Assembly (NCBI GenBank): GCA_016124935.1
Contig: WGMS01000014.1
Span: forward strand, 62,001 to 126,000
DNA from: a bacterium
GTDB lineage: Bacteria; Cyanobacteriota; Vampirovibrionia; Obscuribacterales; Obscuribacteraceae
DNA: 64,000 nucleotides
Direction of reading: 5' to 3'
The position numbers and the translations under genes were made by a program. The notes under the pieces are model-generated. The model had not been told where the DNA came from. It searched no databases and saw nothing but the letters and a program-made list of their open reading frames with translations. Shown here in pieces: positions 33,418 to 42,370 of this stretch; position 1 is the stretch's first letter, and every line of letters begins with the position of its first letter.

Positions 33418-33516
33418 CTCGAACCTCATAAAACAGGGGCAAATCTGTTTTTATTCTAGGTTCGGCGAAGGGCTCAGTTCTGAGGGAGCAAACACTTCCT
33501 CGATTGTTCTCAGGGC

Positions 33517-34839
33517 TCAGGAACTCCAGGCGTCTTTTTTTGGTTTTGGAATATGACCATATATAGATTGCAGGAGACCGAGGGCAATCAAGTCTACCAG
33601 TAGCGCCGTTCCTCCATAGCTGAGGAACGGTAGAGGCACACCGGTAACCGGCATTATCCCCATGGTCATGCCCAGGTTGATGAAAGAGTGGAATATGAAC
33701 ATGCACATAAGCCCTATGGCCATGGCGCTGCCTTCGGGCTCGCCTCGACAGTGGAAGGCGATTATCAGCGCCCGCATACAGATGAGCATATAAGAGAGGA
33801 TCACAAAAACCGAGATCTTGAAGCCCAGCTCTTCGCCTACTACGGCAAAAATAAAGTCGGTATGTCTCTCTGGTATGAAAGCGCCCTGGCTCTGGTTTCC
33901 TTTACCAAGACCGGTGCCGGCCACACCGCCGGAGCCTATGGCAATCAAACTCTGGAGGATGTGATAACCCGAGCCCCTCGGGTCGGCATAGGGATTGACG
34001 AAACTGGTCAGACGTTTTTGCTGGTACTCTTTTAAGTGCCCCCAGAGTTCCGGCCGGATGGTGCCGACTCCATAGTTTGCACCGACCACCGCCAGAATAA
34101 GGGCCAGCCGGATGAAAAAGTTCCAGTCTTTCACCCGCCAGAAAAGAAGAAGAAAGACCCCGATTCCGCCAAGGAACCAGTGCCACCACTGAATATTGAC
34201 CGCGTTCAGTATCAGAGAGAAACCCGGGCTGGTCAGAAGCACGATGTCGGCCAGGGTAGCGCCGCTCCAGTAGGCCATGCCCATGAAGACACAGGCGAAG
34301 GTCAAAGAGGTGCCTAAGTCAGGCTGTTTGAATACAAGAAAAGCCGGCGGTATTGTAATCGCCAGCAGTTTGAAAATATCGAAGAAACTGCGAATCGGAA
34401 AGTATCTCAGCCAGCAAGCCAGGGTGATGATCACCACTATCTTGGCGATCTCGGAGGGCTGAAGCGTGATTGGACCGAGCGATAGCCAGCGCTGGGCACC
34501 CTGGGCGGCGTGACCTTTTACCATTACCGCCAGGAGCAATCCCAGATTACTGAGGTAGACAATCGGGATAACCCACTTCTTTGTCCAGAAGCGATAGGGG
34601 ATGCGGCTGAAGGTCAACATCAAAAGGACGCCAGCTATCAAGAACTCGAGCTGCTTCTCGTAATAGCCGTAGGTCTGCTCAGAAAAACGGAGCACCGTCA
34701 AAGAGGTATAGACCAGGAAACCGGCGGCGAGAATAAGCCAGAGATCAATCCCCGAGGTAAGCCTCGAGAACCATTTCTGAATCTTTTCTACGTCGAAAGA
34801 CGATGTTTTGAGGGCGGGATTCAAGTTTGAATTCAGCAC
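33517..34839 (-). CDS. rodA: Peptidoglycan glycosyltransferase RodA (SEDS family)
   Basis: Polymerises lipid II during lateral wall growth. A 440-residue integral membrane protein with about ten membrane segments and family motifs: AQRWLSLGPITLQPSEIAKI near residue 114, KQPDLGTSLTF near 170, PERHTDFIFAVVGEELG near 325 and PLPFLSYGGTALL near 405. The KQPDLGT sequence favours RodA over FtsW, although cell-division linkage through the min genes is notable. GTG 34839 lies inside the last codons of minE (7-bp overlap), a sign of coupling. Confidence 0.9.
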   Translation of the reverse strand: MLNSNLNPALKTSSFDVEKIQKWFSRLTSGIDLWLILAAGFLVYTSLTVLRFSEQTYGYYEKQLEFLIAGVLLMLTFSRIPYRFWTKKWVIPIVYLSNLGLLLAVMVKGHAAQGAQRWLSLGPITLQPSEIAKIVVIITLACWLRYFPIRSFFDIFKLLAITIPPAFLVFKQPDLGTSLTFACVFMGMAYWSGATLADIVLLTSPGFSLILNAVNIQWWHWFLGGIGVFLLLFWRVKDWNFFIRLALILAVVGANYGVGTIRPELWGHLKEYQQKRLTSFVNPYADPRGSGYHILQSLIAIGSGGVAGTGLGKGNQSQGAFIPERHTDFIFAVVGEELGFKISVFVILSYMLICMRALIIAFHCRGEPEGSAMAIGLMCMFIFHSFINLGMTMGIMPVTGVPLPFLSYGGTALLVDLIALGLLQSIYGHIPKPKKDAWSS

Positions 34840-35102
34840 TTAGACCGTGTTAGCGGAAAGTTCGCTATGAGGGATGCTCTACGATCATATTGTTGGAGAT
34901 CGAACTTGGTAGTGGTCTTGTCAAGTTCAAAATATCTCGAAACCACTGCCATCAACTCTTCTTCCATGCACTCCAGACGTCCAGCCGGAAGCTCCAGCCT
35001 GTCATGGGTGAGCATTGTTCTCATGCGGTCCTTGGCAGTGCTGCGCGCGTTGGACGTGCGAAACTTGCTGAACCAGCTCATTACTTGGGTCTTGACTTGC
35101 AC
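34833..35102 (-). CDS. minE: Cell division topological specificity factor MinE
   Basis: An 89-residue partner of MinD that stimulates its ATPase and confines MinC/D to the poles. The conserved part runs from AKDRMRTMLTHDRLELPAG (MinD-binding region) through LMAVVSRYFELD and the dimerisation domain to ASLIANFPL. GTG 35102 follows a strong AAGGGGG site by eight bases; ATG 35081 (MSWFSKF) is an alternative. It lies 13 bp after minD and overlaps rodA. Confidence 0.9.
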   Translation of the reverse strand: MQVKTQVMSWFSKFRTSNARSTAKDRMRTMLTHDRLELPAGRLECMEEELMAVVSRYFELDKTTTKFDLQQYDRRASLIANFPLTRSKC

Positions 35103-35115
35103 TTTTCTGTCCCCC

Positions 35116-35928
35116 TTAAACTTGAGACGGACTGAAGAATTTGACCAGTCTGTTGAGCCAAGTCTGATTGAGAGCTTCGAAGTCCATTAAAGGAACCTCT
35201 TCGCCTCGAAGTCTTCTGGCGATGTTGCGGAAAGCAAGTCCCGAGCGGATGTTGTCGGTGCCTGAAACCGGCTCGCCTTTATTGGTCGAGATGATTATTT
35301 CTTCGTCTTCCGGAACGATGCCCAGAAGTTCTACCGAGAGAATATCGAGAACGTCGTCGACACTCATCATGTCGTTGGTCTGGACCATATTCGGGCGGTA
35401 GCGGTTGACAACCAGCCGATACTGCTCGATTTCATCCTTGCGGGCTTCGAGCAGACCGATTATTCGGTCGGCATCTCTGACCGCGGACATCTCAGGCGTG
35501 GTGACCACCACCGCTTCGTCAGCTCCGGCGACAGCGTTTTGGAAGCCTGTTTCGATTCCGGCAGGGCTGTCGATGAGAACGAAGTCGAAGATTTTACGGA
35601 GTTCGGCACAGAGTTCGCGCATCTGATCCGCGGTCACCGCGGTCTTGTCACGGGTCTGGGCTGCCGGCAGCAAACTGAGATTGGGGTGACGCTTGTCTTT
35701 GACCAGAGCCTGTCTCAACTTGCATCTTTCTTCCACCACATCGACAAGGTTGTAGACGACGCGGTTCTCTAGACCCATGAGGATGTCGAGGTTACGCAGT
35801 CCGATATCCATGTCTACCAGGGCGACACTGGCACCGGTGCCGGCCAGGGCCACACCCAAGTTGGCCGATGCCGTGGTTTTTCCGACACCGCCTTTTCCTG
35901 AAGTTATTACAATTACTCGACCGCTCAT
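35116..35928 (-). CDS. minD: Septum site-determining ATPase MinD
   Basis: Membrane-cycling ATPase of the ParA/MinD family, recruiting MinC. The deviant Walker A motif SGKGGVGKTT is at residue 9, followed by ALVDMDIGLRNLD and FDFVLIDSPAGIE. The C-terminal WLNRLVKFF is the amphipathic helix that binds the membrane. About 270 residues, the standard size, with ATG 35928 giving the usual MSGRVIVITSGKGG start; an upstream TTG (35994) would overlap minC and add residues not found in the family. Confidence 0.95.
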   Translation of the reverse strand: MSGRVIVITSGKGGVGKTTASANLGVALAGTGASVALVDMDIGLRNLDILMGLENRVVYNLVDVVEERCKLRQALVKDKRHPNLSLLPAAQTRDKTAVTADQMRELCAELRKIFDFVLIDSPAGIETGFQNAVAGADEAVVVTTPEMSAVRDADRIIGLLEARKDEIEQYRLVVNRYRPNMVQTNDMMSVDDVLDILSVELLGIVPEDEEIIISTNKGEPVSGTDNIRSGLAFRNIARRLRGEEVPLMDFEALNQTWLNRLVKFFSPSQV

Positions 35929-35986
35929 TCCTTTTACCTGCTTTACCTGTTTTTCGAAGTGGATACTGAATTGACGCTGGTGACCT

Positions 35987-37294
35987 TTATTCAAGTCGCG
36001 ATCTGAAGACCCGGATCTTGCCTGCCACTATTCTTGCCGTCTCGGGCCCGTGGCTTGCCGAATAGCTCAATCTCGGTTTATCCGGAGACCTGGCGATGGC
36101 ATGGGCGATTCTAATTTGAATGGGTTGAAGATTGAGAGCCCGGATCTCGCAGTCGACATTACCGCCGATTCCGGCATGGGCGATGCCTCGCAAGCTTCCC
36201 CAGACGGTGATGTCCCCTTCGGCCATCACTTCGGCACCGGGATTGACATCACCGATGATGATCAGATGACCTTTGTGGCTGACCGTCTGACCGGAGCGCA
36301 GAGTCTGGCGTAGATACATGGTGCCGCCCGGGTTTGGACGAACCACCACGTTCTCGGTGGCGGTGAGAGGTTCTTCTTCTTCTTCCTCTTCCTCTTCCTC
36401 TTCTTCTACTTCCACCTCTTCCTCTTCGACCATGAAGACTACTTCTTCGTCTTCTATTGCGGCTTCTTCTTCTTCTTCTTCTTCTTCTTCTTCTTCTTCT
36501 TCTTCTTCTTTGGCTTCGGCTTCGATGTCGATCTCGATTTCAGAGGTCAGCTCCTGGGCGTTCTCTTCGTCCTGGGTGATCTCGTCGGTGGCTTCGACAA
36601 AGTCTTTCATGTCGCAGGCTTCGGTCTCGTTCTCGGCTATTTGCTCTTCGGCTTCAGTAAGGGCGACAGAGAGGGTGGCACTATCTCTGGTTTCAGCGCC
36701 GACCTCGGCTACTTGCTCTGACTCTTTCTGCAAGCTGATTATCCTTTTATTGATAGTCTCCCGAATATTTTCTTCTTTCTCAGAGAACTCGGGTGCTTTT
36801 TCCAGGGTCTCGAAACTCTGGTTCTCGGTTTCATCGAATTCTTCGCTCTTCGCCTTTTTTCCTTTGAGGGCATCGGCGACACGCAGTTTGAGCTTTGCCA
36901 CTGTGGAACGAGAGCGGGATTTTTTGCCGGTTTCTTCTACTTCGGCAAGATCTATGGAATCAGGATTTATCTCTATTTTAGGGAGCGACATCGGTTTGCC
37001 TTCACCGATATTGGCACCATTCTCTATAAAGGCTATTTTGGTGTCGCTATCCTTTGTATATACCGCACTGGGTGTGATACCAACCCCTTTGGCTATGGCC
37101 ATGATCTGGGCTGCTTCGCCTGTGTCCATTTTGAGCTTGCCCAGATTGATGGATACATTGAGCCCTTGCCAGAACTGGCTTGAGACTTGCAGGGTGGAGC
37201 TCAGGTGCTCAAGCGCTTCTTTGAGATTTGAACAACCGGAGACATCGATCAGAACTCCTTCATCCGGCTGGCTAATAATTGCAATTTTAGACAT
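35987..37294 (-). CDS. minC: Septum site-determining protein MinC with a very long acidic linker
   Basis: FtsZ-polymer inhibitor; N-terminal domain (about residues 1-120) and C-terminal beta-helix (about 325-435; LRSGQTVSHKGHLIIIGDVNPG is the hallmark) flank an unusual linker of about 200 residues. The linker is full of Glu and Asp and contains two poly-Glu runs, of which the longer is encoded by a GAA trinucleotide repeat (36463-36510). In most bacteria this linker is short. The total of 435 residues is about twice the E. coli length (231). Start ATG 37294 (MSKIAIISQP); the longer frame to 37357 is not family-like. It leads the minC-minD-minE-rodA cluster. Confidence 0.92.
   Translation of the reverse strand: MSKIAIISQPDEGVLIDVSGCSNLKEALEHLSSTLQVSSQFWQGLNVSINLGKLKMDTGEAAQIMAIAKGVGITPSAVYTKDSDTKIAFIENGANIGEGKPMSLPKIEINPDSIDLAEVEETGKKSRSRSTVAKLKLRVADALKGKKAKSEEFDETENQSFETLEKAPEFSEKEENIRETINKRIISLQKESEQVAEVGAETRDSATLSVALTEAEEQIAENETEACDMKDFVEATDEITQDEENAQELTSEIEIDIEAEAKEEEEEEEEEEEEEEEAAIEDEEVVFMVEEEEVEVEEEEEEEEEEEEPLTATENVVVRPNPGGTMYLRQTLRSGQTVSHKGHLIIIGDVNPGAEVMAEGDITVWGSLRGIAHAGIGGNVDCEIRALNLQPIQIRIAHAIARSPDKPRLSYSASHGPETARIVAGKIRVFRSRLE
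36463..36510. repeat. CTT/GAA trinucleotide repeat in minC
   Basis: About 16 perfect copies of the triplet, coding for an uninterrupted poly-Glu run on the minus strand. A further degenerate run of the same triplet lies at 36371-36410. Length changes would stay in frame and alter only the linker. Confidence 0.85.
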
Positions 37295-37535
37295 GCGAAT
37301 CCAACTGTTGGTACAGGGGTCACTTAACGGGGGCGAAGATATGTAACGATTCGCCAATGCTGATAGTATTGTCTGTAATTCCGCACGTCAAGCCGGAAGG
37401 CATAGTGGGTGCATATATGATAGATGCAGTATTTTGATGACATATGCGTAAGGTTGTTCGATCGCCCGTCCACATGCTCGATTCAGCCTTTATGAGAGTA
37501 TTCAGAGAAAGCCAATAAAGGAGTAATCAAAGTAT

Positions 37536-38978
37536 ATGGATTCGGCTCAAAGCGGCGGTAAGTTTCATAGAGCGCTTGGATTGCTGGATTCCACCGCTGT
37601 TGTGGTGGGTTCTATGATCGGCTCCGGCATCTTTCTTGTATCAGCTGAGACGGCAAGGAATCTGGGCTCTCCCTTCTGGTTCCTGTTAGCCTGGGTGGTA
37701 TCAGGTGGACTGACGGTGCTGGGAGCAACTTGTTATAGCGAACTGGCCTCGATGTACCCCCATGCCGGGGGGCAGTATGTTTTCCTTCGAGAAGCCTATG
37801 GCAAGCTGGTCGGATTCCTGTATGGATGGACACTGTTCATGGTTATTCAGAGCGGCACCAACGCCGCTGTCGCGGTGGCCTTCGCCAAGTTCCTGGGAGT
37901 CTTCGCTCCTGCTATATCCGATCAATATGCTTTATTTGAAATGGGTGGCTGGAGCTTCACCACTCAGCAACTGGTGGCGCTTGCGGTGATAGCCTTGCTC
38001 ACCGGCATCAATTGTATGGGGATCTCCATGGCAAAGATGATCCAGACCAGTTTCACGATCATCAAGGTTATCGCCCTCTTCCTTCTTATTTTAGTAGGTG
38101 TCTTCGCCTTCAGCCATCACCAGGGGGTGGAGGTAAATATGTCGAGGATGTGGGAGGCTGTGGATTCTCACTGTAATGTCCTTAGTGGCTTCGGTCTTCT
38201 AGCGGCGATGTCGCTTGCTTTAGTAGGTCCGCTTTTCGCCAGCGATGCCTGGAACAATGTCACCTTTGCCGGAGAAGAGGTCAAGGATCCTGAAAAGACT
38301 CTGCCCCGCAGTTTGATTCTCGGCACGGCCTTGGTCTGTACGCTCTATTTCTTAACCAATGTGGTCTATCTGCTTCTTCTTCCTCTCTTCGGCACAGAAG
38401 GTGGTGCAACGGTAATGGCCCGCGGCATTCAGTATGCGGCTCAGGATAGAGTGGGAACGGCAGCTCTGGAAGTTATTTTCTCTGACGCCGGAGAAAAGAT
38501 TATGGCGATTGCGATAATGATCTCGACTTTTGGTGCGCTCAATGGTCTTATTCTCTCCGGACCCAGGCTTTACTATGCCATGGCCAGAGACGGTCTCTTC
38601 TTTAAAAAAGCCGGCATTCTTAACGCGCGTACCAATGTGCCTGTATTCGGGCTTGTGATCCAGGGAATCTGGTCTTGTGTCCTTGCCACATCAGGAACCT
38701 ACAGCCAGCTTCTCGAATTCGTGATTTTCGCCGCCCTTCTTTTCTATGTGTTCACGGTCAGCGCGGTGATTGTGATGCGAAGAAGACATCCGGATATGGA
38801 GAGGCCATTTAAAGTCCCGCTCTATCCTGTGCTGCCGGTACTTTATGTGGTATCGGCGCTGGTTGTCATGGCAGGGCAGATTTATCTGCACTGGGAATAC
38901 AGCGGAGCCGGTCTATTGATAATACTTTCTGGTTTGCCGGTTTATCTATTCTGGCGCTGGCGAGGGCCTAGCACTTGA
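37536..38978 (+). CDS. Amino acid permease, APC superfamily
   Basis: A 480-residue, 12-segment transporter. The first membrane helix carries VVVGSMIGSGIFLVSAETA (residues 19-37), the substrate-binding GSGIF signature of APC transporters, followed by SELASMYPHAGGQYVFLREA. It is of the LAT-like (amino acid/polyamine/organocation) type. ATG 37536 has an AAAGGAG site about 12 bases upstream. The 240-bp region before it holds nothing I recognise. The substrate cannot be told from sequence. Confidence 0.9.
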   Translation: MDSAQSGGKFHRALGLLDSTAVVVGSMIGSGIFLVSAETARNLGSPFWFLLAWVVSGGLTVLGATCYSELASMYPHAGGQYVFLREAYGKLVGFLYGWTLFMVIQSGTNAAVAVAFAKFLGVFAPAISDQYALFEMGGWSFTTQQLVALAVIALLTGINCMGISMAKMIQTSFTIIKVIALFLLILVGVFAFSHHQGVEVNMSRMWEAVDSHCNVLSGFGLLAAMSLALVGPLFASDAWNNVTFAGEEVKDPEKTLPRSLILGTALVCTLYFLTNVVYLLLLPLFGTEGGATVMARGIQYAAQDRVGTAALEVIFSDAGEKIMAIAIMISTFGALNGLILSGPRLYYAMARDGLFFKKAGILNARTNVPVFGLVIQGIWSCVLATSGTYSQLLEFVIFAALLFYVFTVSAVIVMRRRHPDMERPFKVPLYPVLPVLYVVSALVVMAGQIYLHWEYSGAGLLIILSGLPVYLFWRWRGPST

Positions 38979-38986
38979 ATCTAGAA

Positions 38987-39946
38987 CTAATTCAGAGAGC
39001 TTAATATGCTTGCGGCCGCAGAACGCGGATCTAATTTGAGGTCGACTATATCGGTGAGCAATTCCTGGACACAGGCCGAGTCCTGCATCGATTGCTCCAG
39101 TTTACCCCGGGCAATCTCGGCTACGATATCTGAGAGTTCGGCTTTGATCTTGGTCAATCGGCGCTTAGAGATCATGTCGGAGTCGGTCAGGAACTGCCGG
39201 TGATCTTGGACTGCCTGCCAGATCTTATCCACGCCTTCACCGTTTTCCGAAACTGCCACCAGAACTGGAGGATGCCAGTTGGAGGGGAGTTTTGCCAATT
39301 CTAAAGAGGCGATTATCTCGGTGGCGGATTTATTGGCGCCTGGTAGATCGCCCTTGTTCACCACAAAAATATCGCCAATTTCCATGATACCGGATTTAAT
39401 GGCCTGGATATCATCGCCCGAACCCGGCATCAAGACCAGGATGGTGGTGTCGGCGGTGGAGGCGATGGCCAGCTCCGATTGACCGACACCGACGGTTTCG
39501 ATAATAACCACATCGAACCCAAAGGCTTCCAGCATTCTGACAGCGTCATAGGTGGCCATGGCCACACCGCCTGTATGACCGCGGTTAGCCATGGAGCGGA
39601 TATAGACATTGGGATCGAGGGTGTGGTCTTGCATGCGGATGCGATCACCGAGGATGGCACCGCCGGTGAATGGGCTGGAAGGGTCGATGGCGAGCACCGC
39701 CACTTTCTTGTCGGCTTGACGCATCTGGGTGACCAGGGCGTCCACCAGGGTCGATTTGCCCACTCCTGGAGAGCCGGTAACACCAATAAGATGCGCTTTC
39801 CCAGAGCGCTGATAGACAAGCTTGACCAGGTTCTGAGCGGCTTCTCCCCCGGCTTCCACCACCGTTATCGCCCGGGCCAGGGCCCGGCGATCGCCTCGCT
39901 CCAGGCGCTTGGCAATATCTTCTATATAGGCTTGATCGAAGGACAT
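38987..39946 (-). CDS. MeaB/ArgK-family GTPase (methylmalonyl-CoA mutase chaperone type)
   Basis: G3E-family GTPase of about 320 residues; known relatives protect and load cobalamin into methylmalonyl-CoA mutase. Walker A GVTGSPGVGKSTLVDAL near residue 43, then AIDPSSPFTGGAILGDRIRM, IETVGVGQSE and VVNKGDLPGANK (NKxD) are all as expected. ATG 39946 has GGAAAG upstream; TTG 39976 would add 10 residues. No mutase gene lies in this window, so its partner must be elsewhere. Confidence 0.92.
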   Translation of the reverse strand: MSFDQAYIEDIAKRLERGDRRALARAITVVEAGGEAAQNLVKLVYQRSGKAHLIGVTGSPGVGKSTLVDALVTQMRQADKKVAVLAIDPSSPFTGGAILGDRIRMQDHTLDPNVYIRSMANRGHTGGVAMATYDAVRMLEAFGFDVVIIETVGVGQSELAIASTADTTILVLMPGSGDDIQAIKSGIMEIGDIFVVNKGDLPGANKSATEIIASLELAKLPSNWHPPVLVAVSENGEGVDKIWQAVQDHRQFLTDSDMISKRRLTKIKAELSDIVAEIARGKLEQSMQDSACVQELLTDIVDLKLDPRSAAASILSSLN

Positions 39947-40108
39947 GGTCTTTCCAGTTTTTGAGAACAGGGGCAATTCTAACAGTTGAGACCTGAGCTT
40001 CCCGATTTCTTTAGCTTGTTATCTGATTGGTATAAAACGGGAACAAGCTGCTTTCGACACAGTCTAATTTGCAGTATGCTTAAGTTCGATACCGGAAAGG
40101 AGCCTATC

Positions 40109-40588
40109 GTGGCCAATAAGTTGATTCCCCTGAGTCTGGCGCTGGCACTTTGTTTGAGTTCGTTCTCCCTGGCGGAGGCGAAAAGCAGGAACTGGCTCGT
40201 CAAGAGTAAATCCGGCGATCAGATCGAAGTCAGAGACGGCTGGTTCGGAACCGGCAATAAAGAGGTCAAATCCGCCAAATACGGCACTGTTTATGAAAAT
40301 AAAAAGGGAGTATTCTCGGAGAAATCCGCAGTCAATACCCCGGTCGGCAATGTAGCGAAGAAAAAAGGTCTCTTCGGCAAAGAGGAGAAAGAGGTCAATG
40401 TGCTCGGAAACAGCTATTCGACCAAGAAAGGACTTTTCGGCAGTAAGACCACCGAAGTCAAGACAATGTTCGGCGATTCTGTAAAGACGAAGAAAGGATG
40501 GTTCGGTAGAACCACCACCGAAGTAGATCCCGGCGGTCTTGGTACCATGCTCGGCTCTATGATGGGTCTATCCGTAACCCAGCAATAA
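40109..40588 (+). CDS. Secreted protein with KKG-x-FG repeats, function unknown
   Basis: An exported protein of 159 residues: signal peptide (ANKLIPLSLALALCLSSFSL then AEAKS) and four to five tandem units of 20-24 residues. Each unit has GxFG, a few charged residues, a TEV- or KEV-like strand, and a KK before the next unit (GLFGKEEKEVNVLG, GLFGSKTTEVKTMFG, GWFGRTTTEVDPGG). The repeats suggest a beta-rich, perhaps surface or matrix, protein. The start is GTG 40109, with AAAGGAG and a six-base gap. I know no family for this repeat. Confidence 0.72.
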   Translation: MANKLIPLSLALALCLSSFSLAEAKSRNWLVKSKSGDQIEVRDGWFGTGNKEVKSAKYGTVYENKKGVFSEKSAVNTPVGNVAKKKGLFGKEEKEVNVLGNSYSTKKGLFGSKTTEVKTMFGDSVKTKKGWFGRTTTEVDPGGLGTMLGSMMGLSVTQQ

Positions 40589-40608
40589 ATAGGAGACTGG
40601 AGTCCGCT

Positions 40609-41106
40609 TCAGCTCTTGCCTTTACCGAAGGGATTCAACCAGCCCAATGGCTTTTCCTTCTCGGCGGCTTCGAAGGTGCCCGAGGTGGAGGCTGTACCCT
40701 GGTGATGATGCTGCTGCTGTTCTTTTTCGGTGAGCATCACCGCAAGCAGATCCCTCTCTGATTCGCGCTGTTTGAGCTGGTGTTGCAGGTCTACGACCAT
40801 GCTTTTCAGTTCGTCGACTTCGCCTATCTTCTCTTCTAGAAGAGAGCTCAACTTAGCCAGGTCTTCATGCAGTCTCTTGTTCTCTCTGCTTTTATCGGTC
40901 AGAAGAGCGCTCTGGTTTGCCACCTCGCTGCGCAGGTCGTCGGCGTCCCTGGCCATCATCTCCATCTCTCTGAGCTGGGTGGAGAGCATGATGTTCTTTT
41001 CTTGATTCTCTACAACCTTGTCCTGTAACTCGACTATCTTGGCAACCATGGCCTGGATACTCTGGTTGCCGCTGTCTGTAGGTTTTGCTTGGCTTTGATC
41101 GGTCAT
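40609..41106 (-). CDS. Coiled-coil protein of unknown function
   Basis: About 165 residues, mostly one long coiled coil (IQAMVAKIVELQDKVVENQE through LVAVMLTEKEQ-like heptads), with a Gln/His-rich stretch and a short C-terminal WLNPFGKGK motif. No membrane segment. I prefer ATG 41106; the longer frame to 41160 starts with GTG. It converges with the repeat-protein gene, with 20 bp between the stops. Confidence 0.6.
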   Translation of the reverse strand: MTDQSQAKPTDSGNQSIQAMVAKIVELQDKVVENQEKNIMLSTQLREMEMMARDADDLRSEVANQSALLTDKSRENKRLHEDLAKLSSLLEEKIGEVDELKSMVVDLQHQLKQRESERDLLAVMLTEKEQQQHHHQGTASTSGTFEAAEKEKPLGWLNPFGKGKS

Positions 41107-41236
41107 GATTCGGCGTGTTACCGGCTCTCTGCTAAAACTGGCGTCATAGATATATGCCACATCATTTAATTAGTCAATCCATAGGATATATTGTCCAGAA
41201 AACGGACGTTACATCCATAGAGAGGGAATTTAAGGG

Positions 41237-42370
41237 GTGGTATTGAGCGGAGCGAAACGGGTGATTACAGGCGCAGAAGTGCTTGTCGCCTCGGGCAGGT
41301 CGAGAACCAGTGTCTGGATAAATAATGGACTTATAGAGGCACTTGGCGAATCCCCTCTTTCTTCCACGGTCTCGGATTATGAAGTGGTGAACGCCTCCGG
41401 GCTGACCTTAACAGCCGGTCTCGTCGATATTCAGGTCAATGGCGGTGCCCGGTGCAATCTCTGGGAAGTGACCGGGAAGGCTGAGCTGCAAGGTCTTTGC
41501 CGGTTGATGGCGGAGCATGGAGTGACCACTTTTCTGCCTACTCTCATCACCGATTCGGTCGACAGGCTTTGTGAGCTGAAGTCGGGCTTAGTGGAAGCAG
41601 GCGTCGCCTCGCCAGAGCAAATGAGTCCGGAAAATTCTGAGATCATTGCAAGAATGCCCGGATTTCATCTCGAGGGGCCATTTCTATCACCGCAAAGACC
41701 CGGAGTTCATCCGGTGGAGCACATCGTACCGCCCGATAGCGAGAAGCTTTCTCGCCTGGTCGATGAAACCGTGTTGCTCGTCACCCTGGCCCCCGAAGAG
41801 GATAAAGACGGAGCTTCCATAAAGTGGCTCCGGGAAAGAGGAGTAAAGGTCTCCGCCGGACATACCAACGCCGACTATGAAGAGGCGAAGCAAGCTTTCG
41901 ATGCCGGTATAAGGCTTGCCACCCACCTTTTCAACGCCATGCCGGGCATTCATCACCGTGATCCCGGCATCATCACGGCCGCTTTGCTAGATCGTCGAGT
42001 CACTTGCTGTCTTATCGCCGACGGACTGCATCTGGCGCCCGCTATGGTGGATCTTATCTTTCGCATGAAAGCGGTGGAGAAAGTTGTTTTAGTGACCGAT
42101 ATCGCCTATGTCGGCACTGCCGATGGTGGTCTGGTGGGCTCTTCCATCACCCTGGACGAGGCGGTACGAAATCTTGTGCGCTGGGGGATATGCTCCTTCG
42201 ATCAAGCTATCCAGATGGCCACTATCAATCCCGCCAGCGCTGTCGGTCTGGGAGACAGACTGGGAAGTCTCGACCCAGGGAAGCTTGCCGACCTGGTTTT
42301 ATGGCAGGAGCAGGAGCTGAAAGTGAACTCGGTTATCTCGGGCGGAAGATCACTTGCCCCGGCTCCTTAA
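41237..42370 (+). CDS. nagA: N-acetylglucosamine-6-phosphate deacetylase
   Basis: Removes the acetyl group from GlcNAc-6-phosphate, in amino sugar recycling. Amidohydrolase-superfamily motifs: GFHLEGPFLSPQRPGVH near residue 140, SAGHTNADY near 206, THLFNAM near 228 and the catalytic Asp in LVTDIA near 285. The 377 residues match the family (about 380). Start GTG 41237 with GAGGGA upstream. No nagB or nag regulator is adjacent. Its 3' end overlaps that of the next gene by 21 bp. Confidence 0.93.
   Translation: MVLSGAKRVITGAEVLVASGRSRTSVWINNGLIEALGESPLSSTVSDYEVVNASGLTLTAGLVDIQVNGGARCNLWEVTGKAELQGLCRLMAEHGVTTFLPTLITDSVDRLCELKSGLVEAGVASPEQMSPENSEIIARMPGFHLEGPFLSPQRPGVHPVEHIVPPDSEKLSRLVDETVLLVTLAPEEDKDGASIKWLRERGVKVSAGHTNADYEEAKQAFDAGIRLATHLFNAMPGIHHRDPGIITAALLDRRVTCCLIADGLHLAPAMVDLIFRMKAVEKVVLVTDIAYVGTADGGLVGSSITLDEAVRNLVRWGICSFDQAIQMATINPASAVGLGDRLGSLDPGKLADLVLWQEQELKVNSVISGGRSLAPAP

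Noticed and set aside
35929..35994. Longer MinD start at TTG 35994
   Set aside because: The extra residues are not found in MinD proteins; ATG 35928 gives the standard family start directly before SGKGGVGKTT.
36318..37346. 342-residue poly-Ser reading frame opposite minC
   Set aside because: It is the antisense of the GAA-rich minC linker and lacks any domain; minC motifs and the min operon are decisive.
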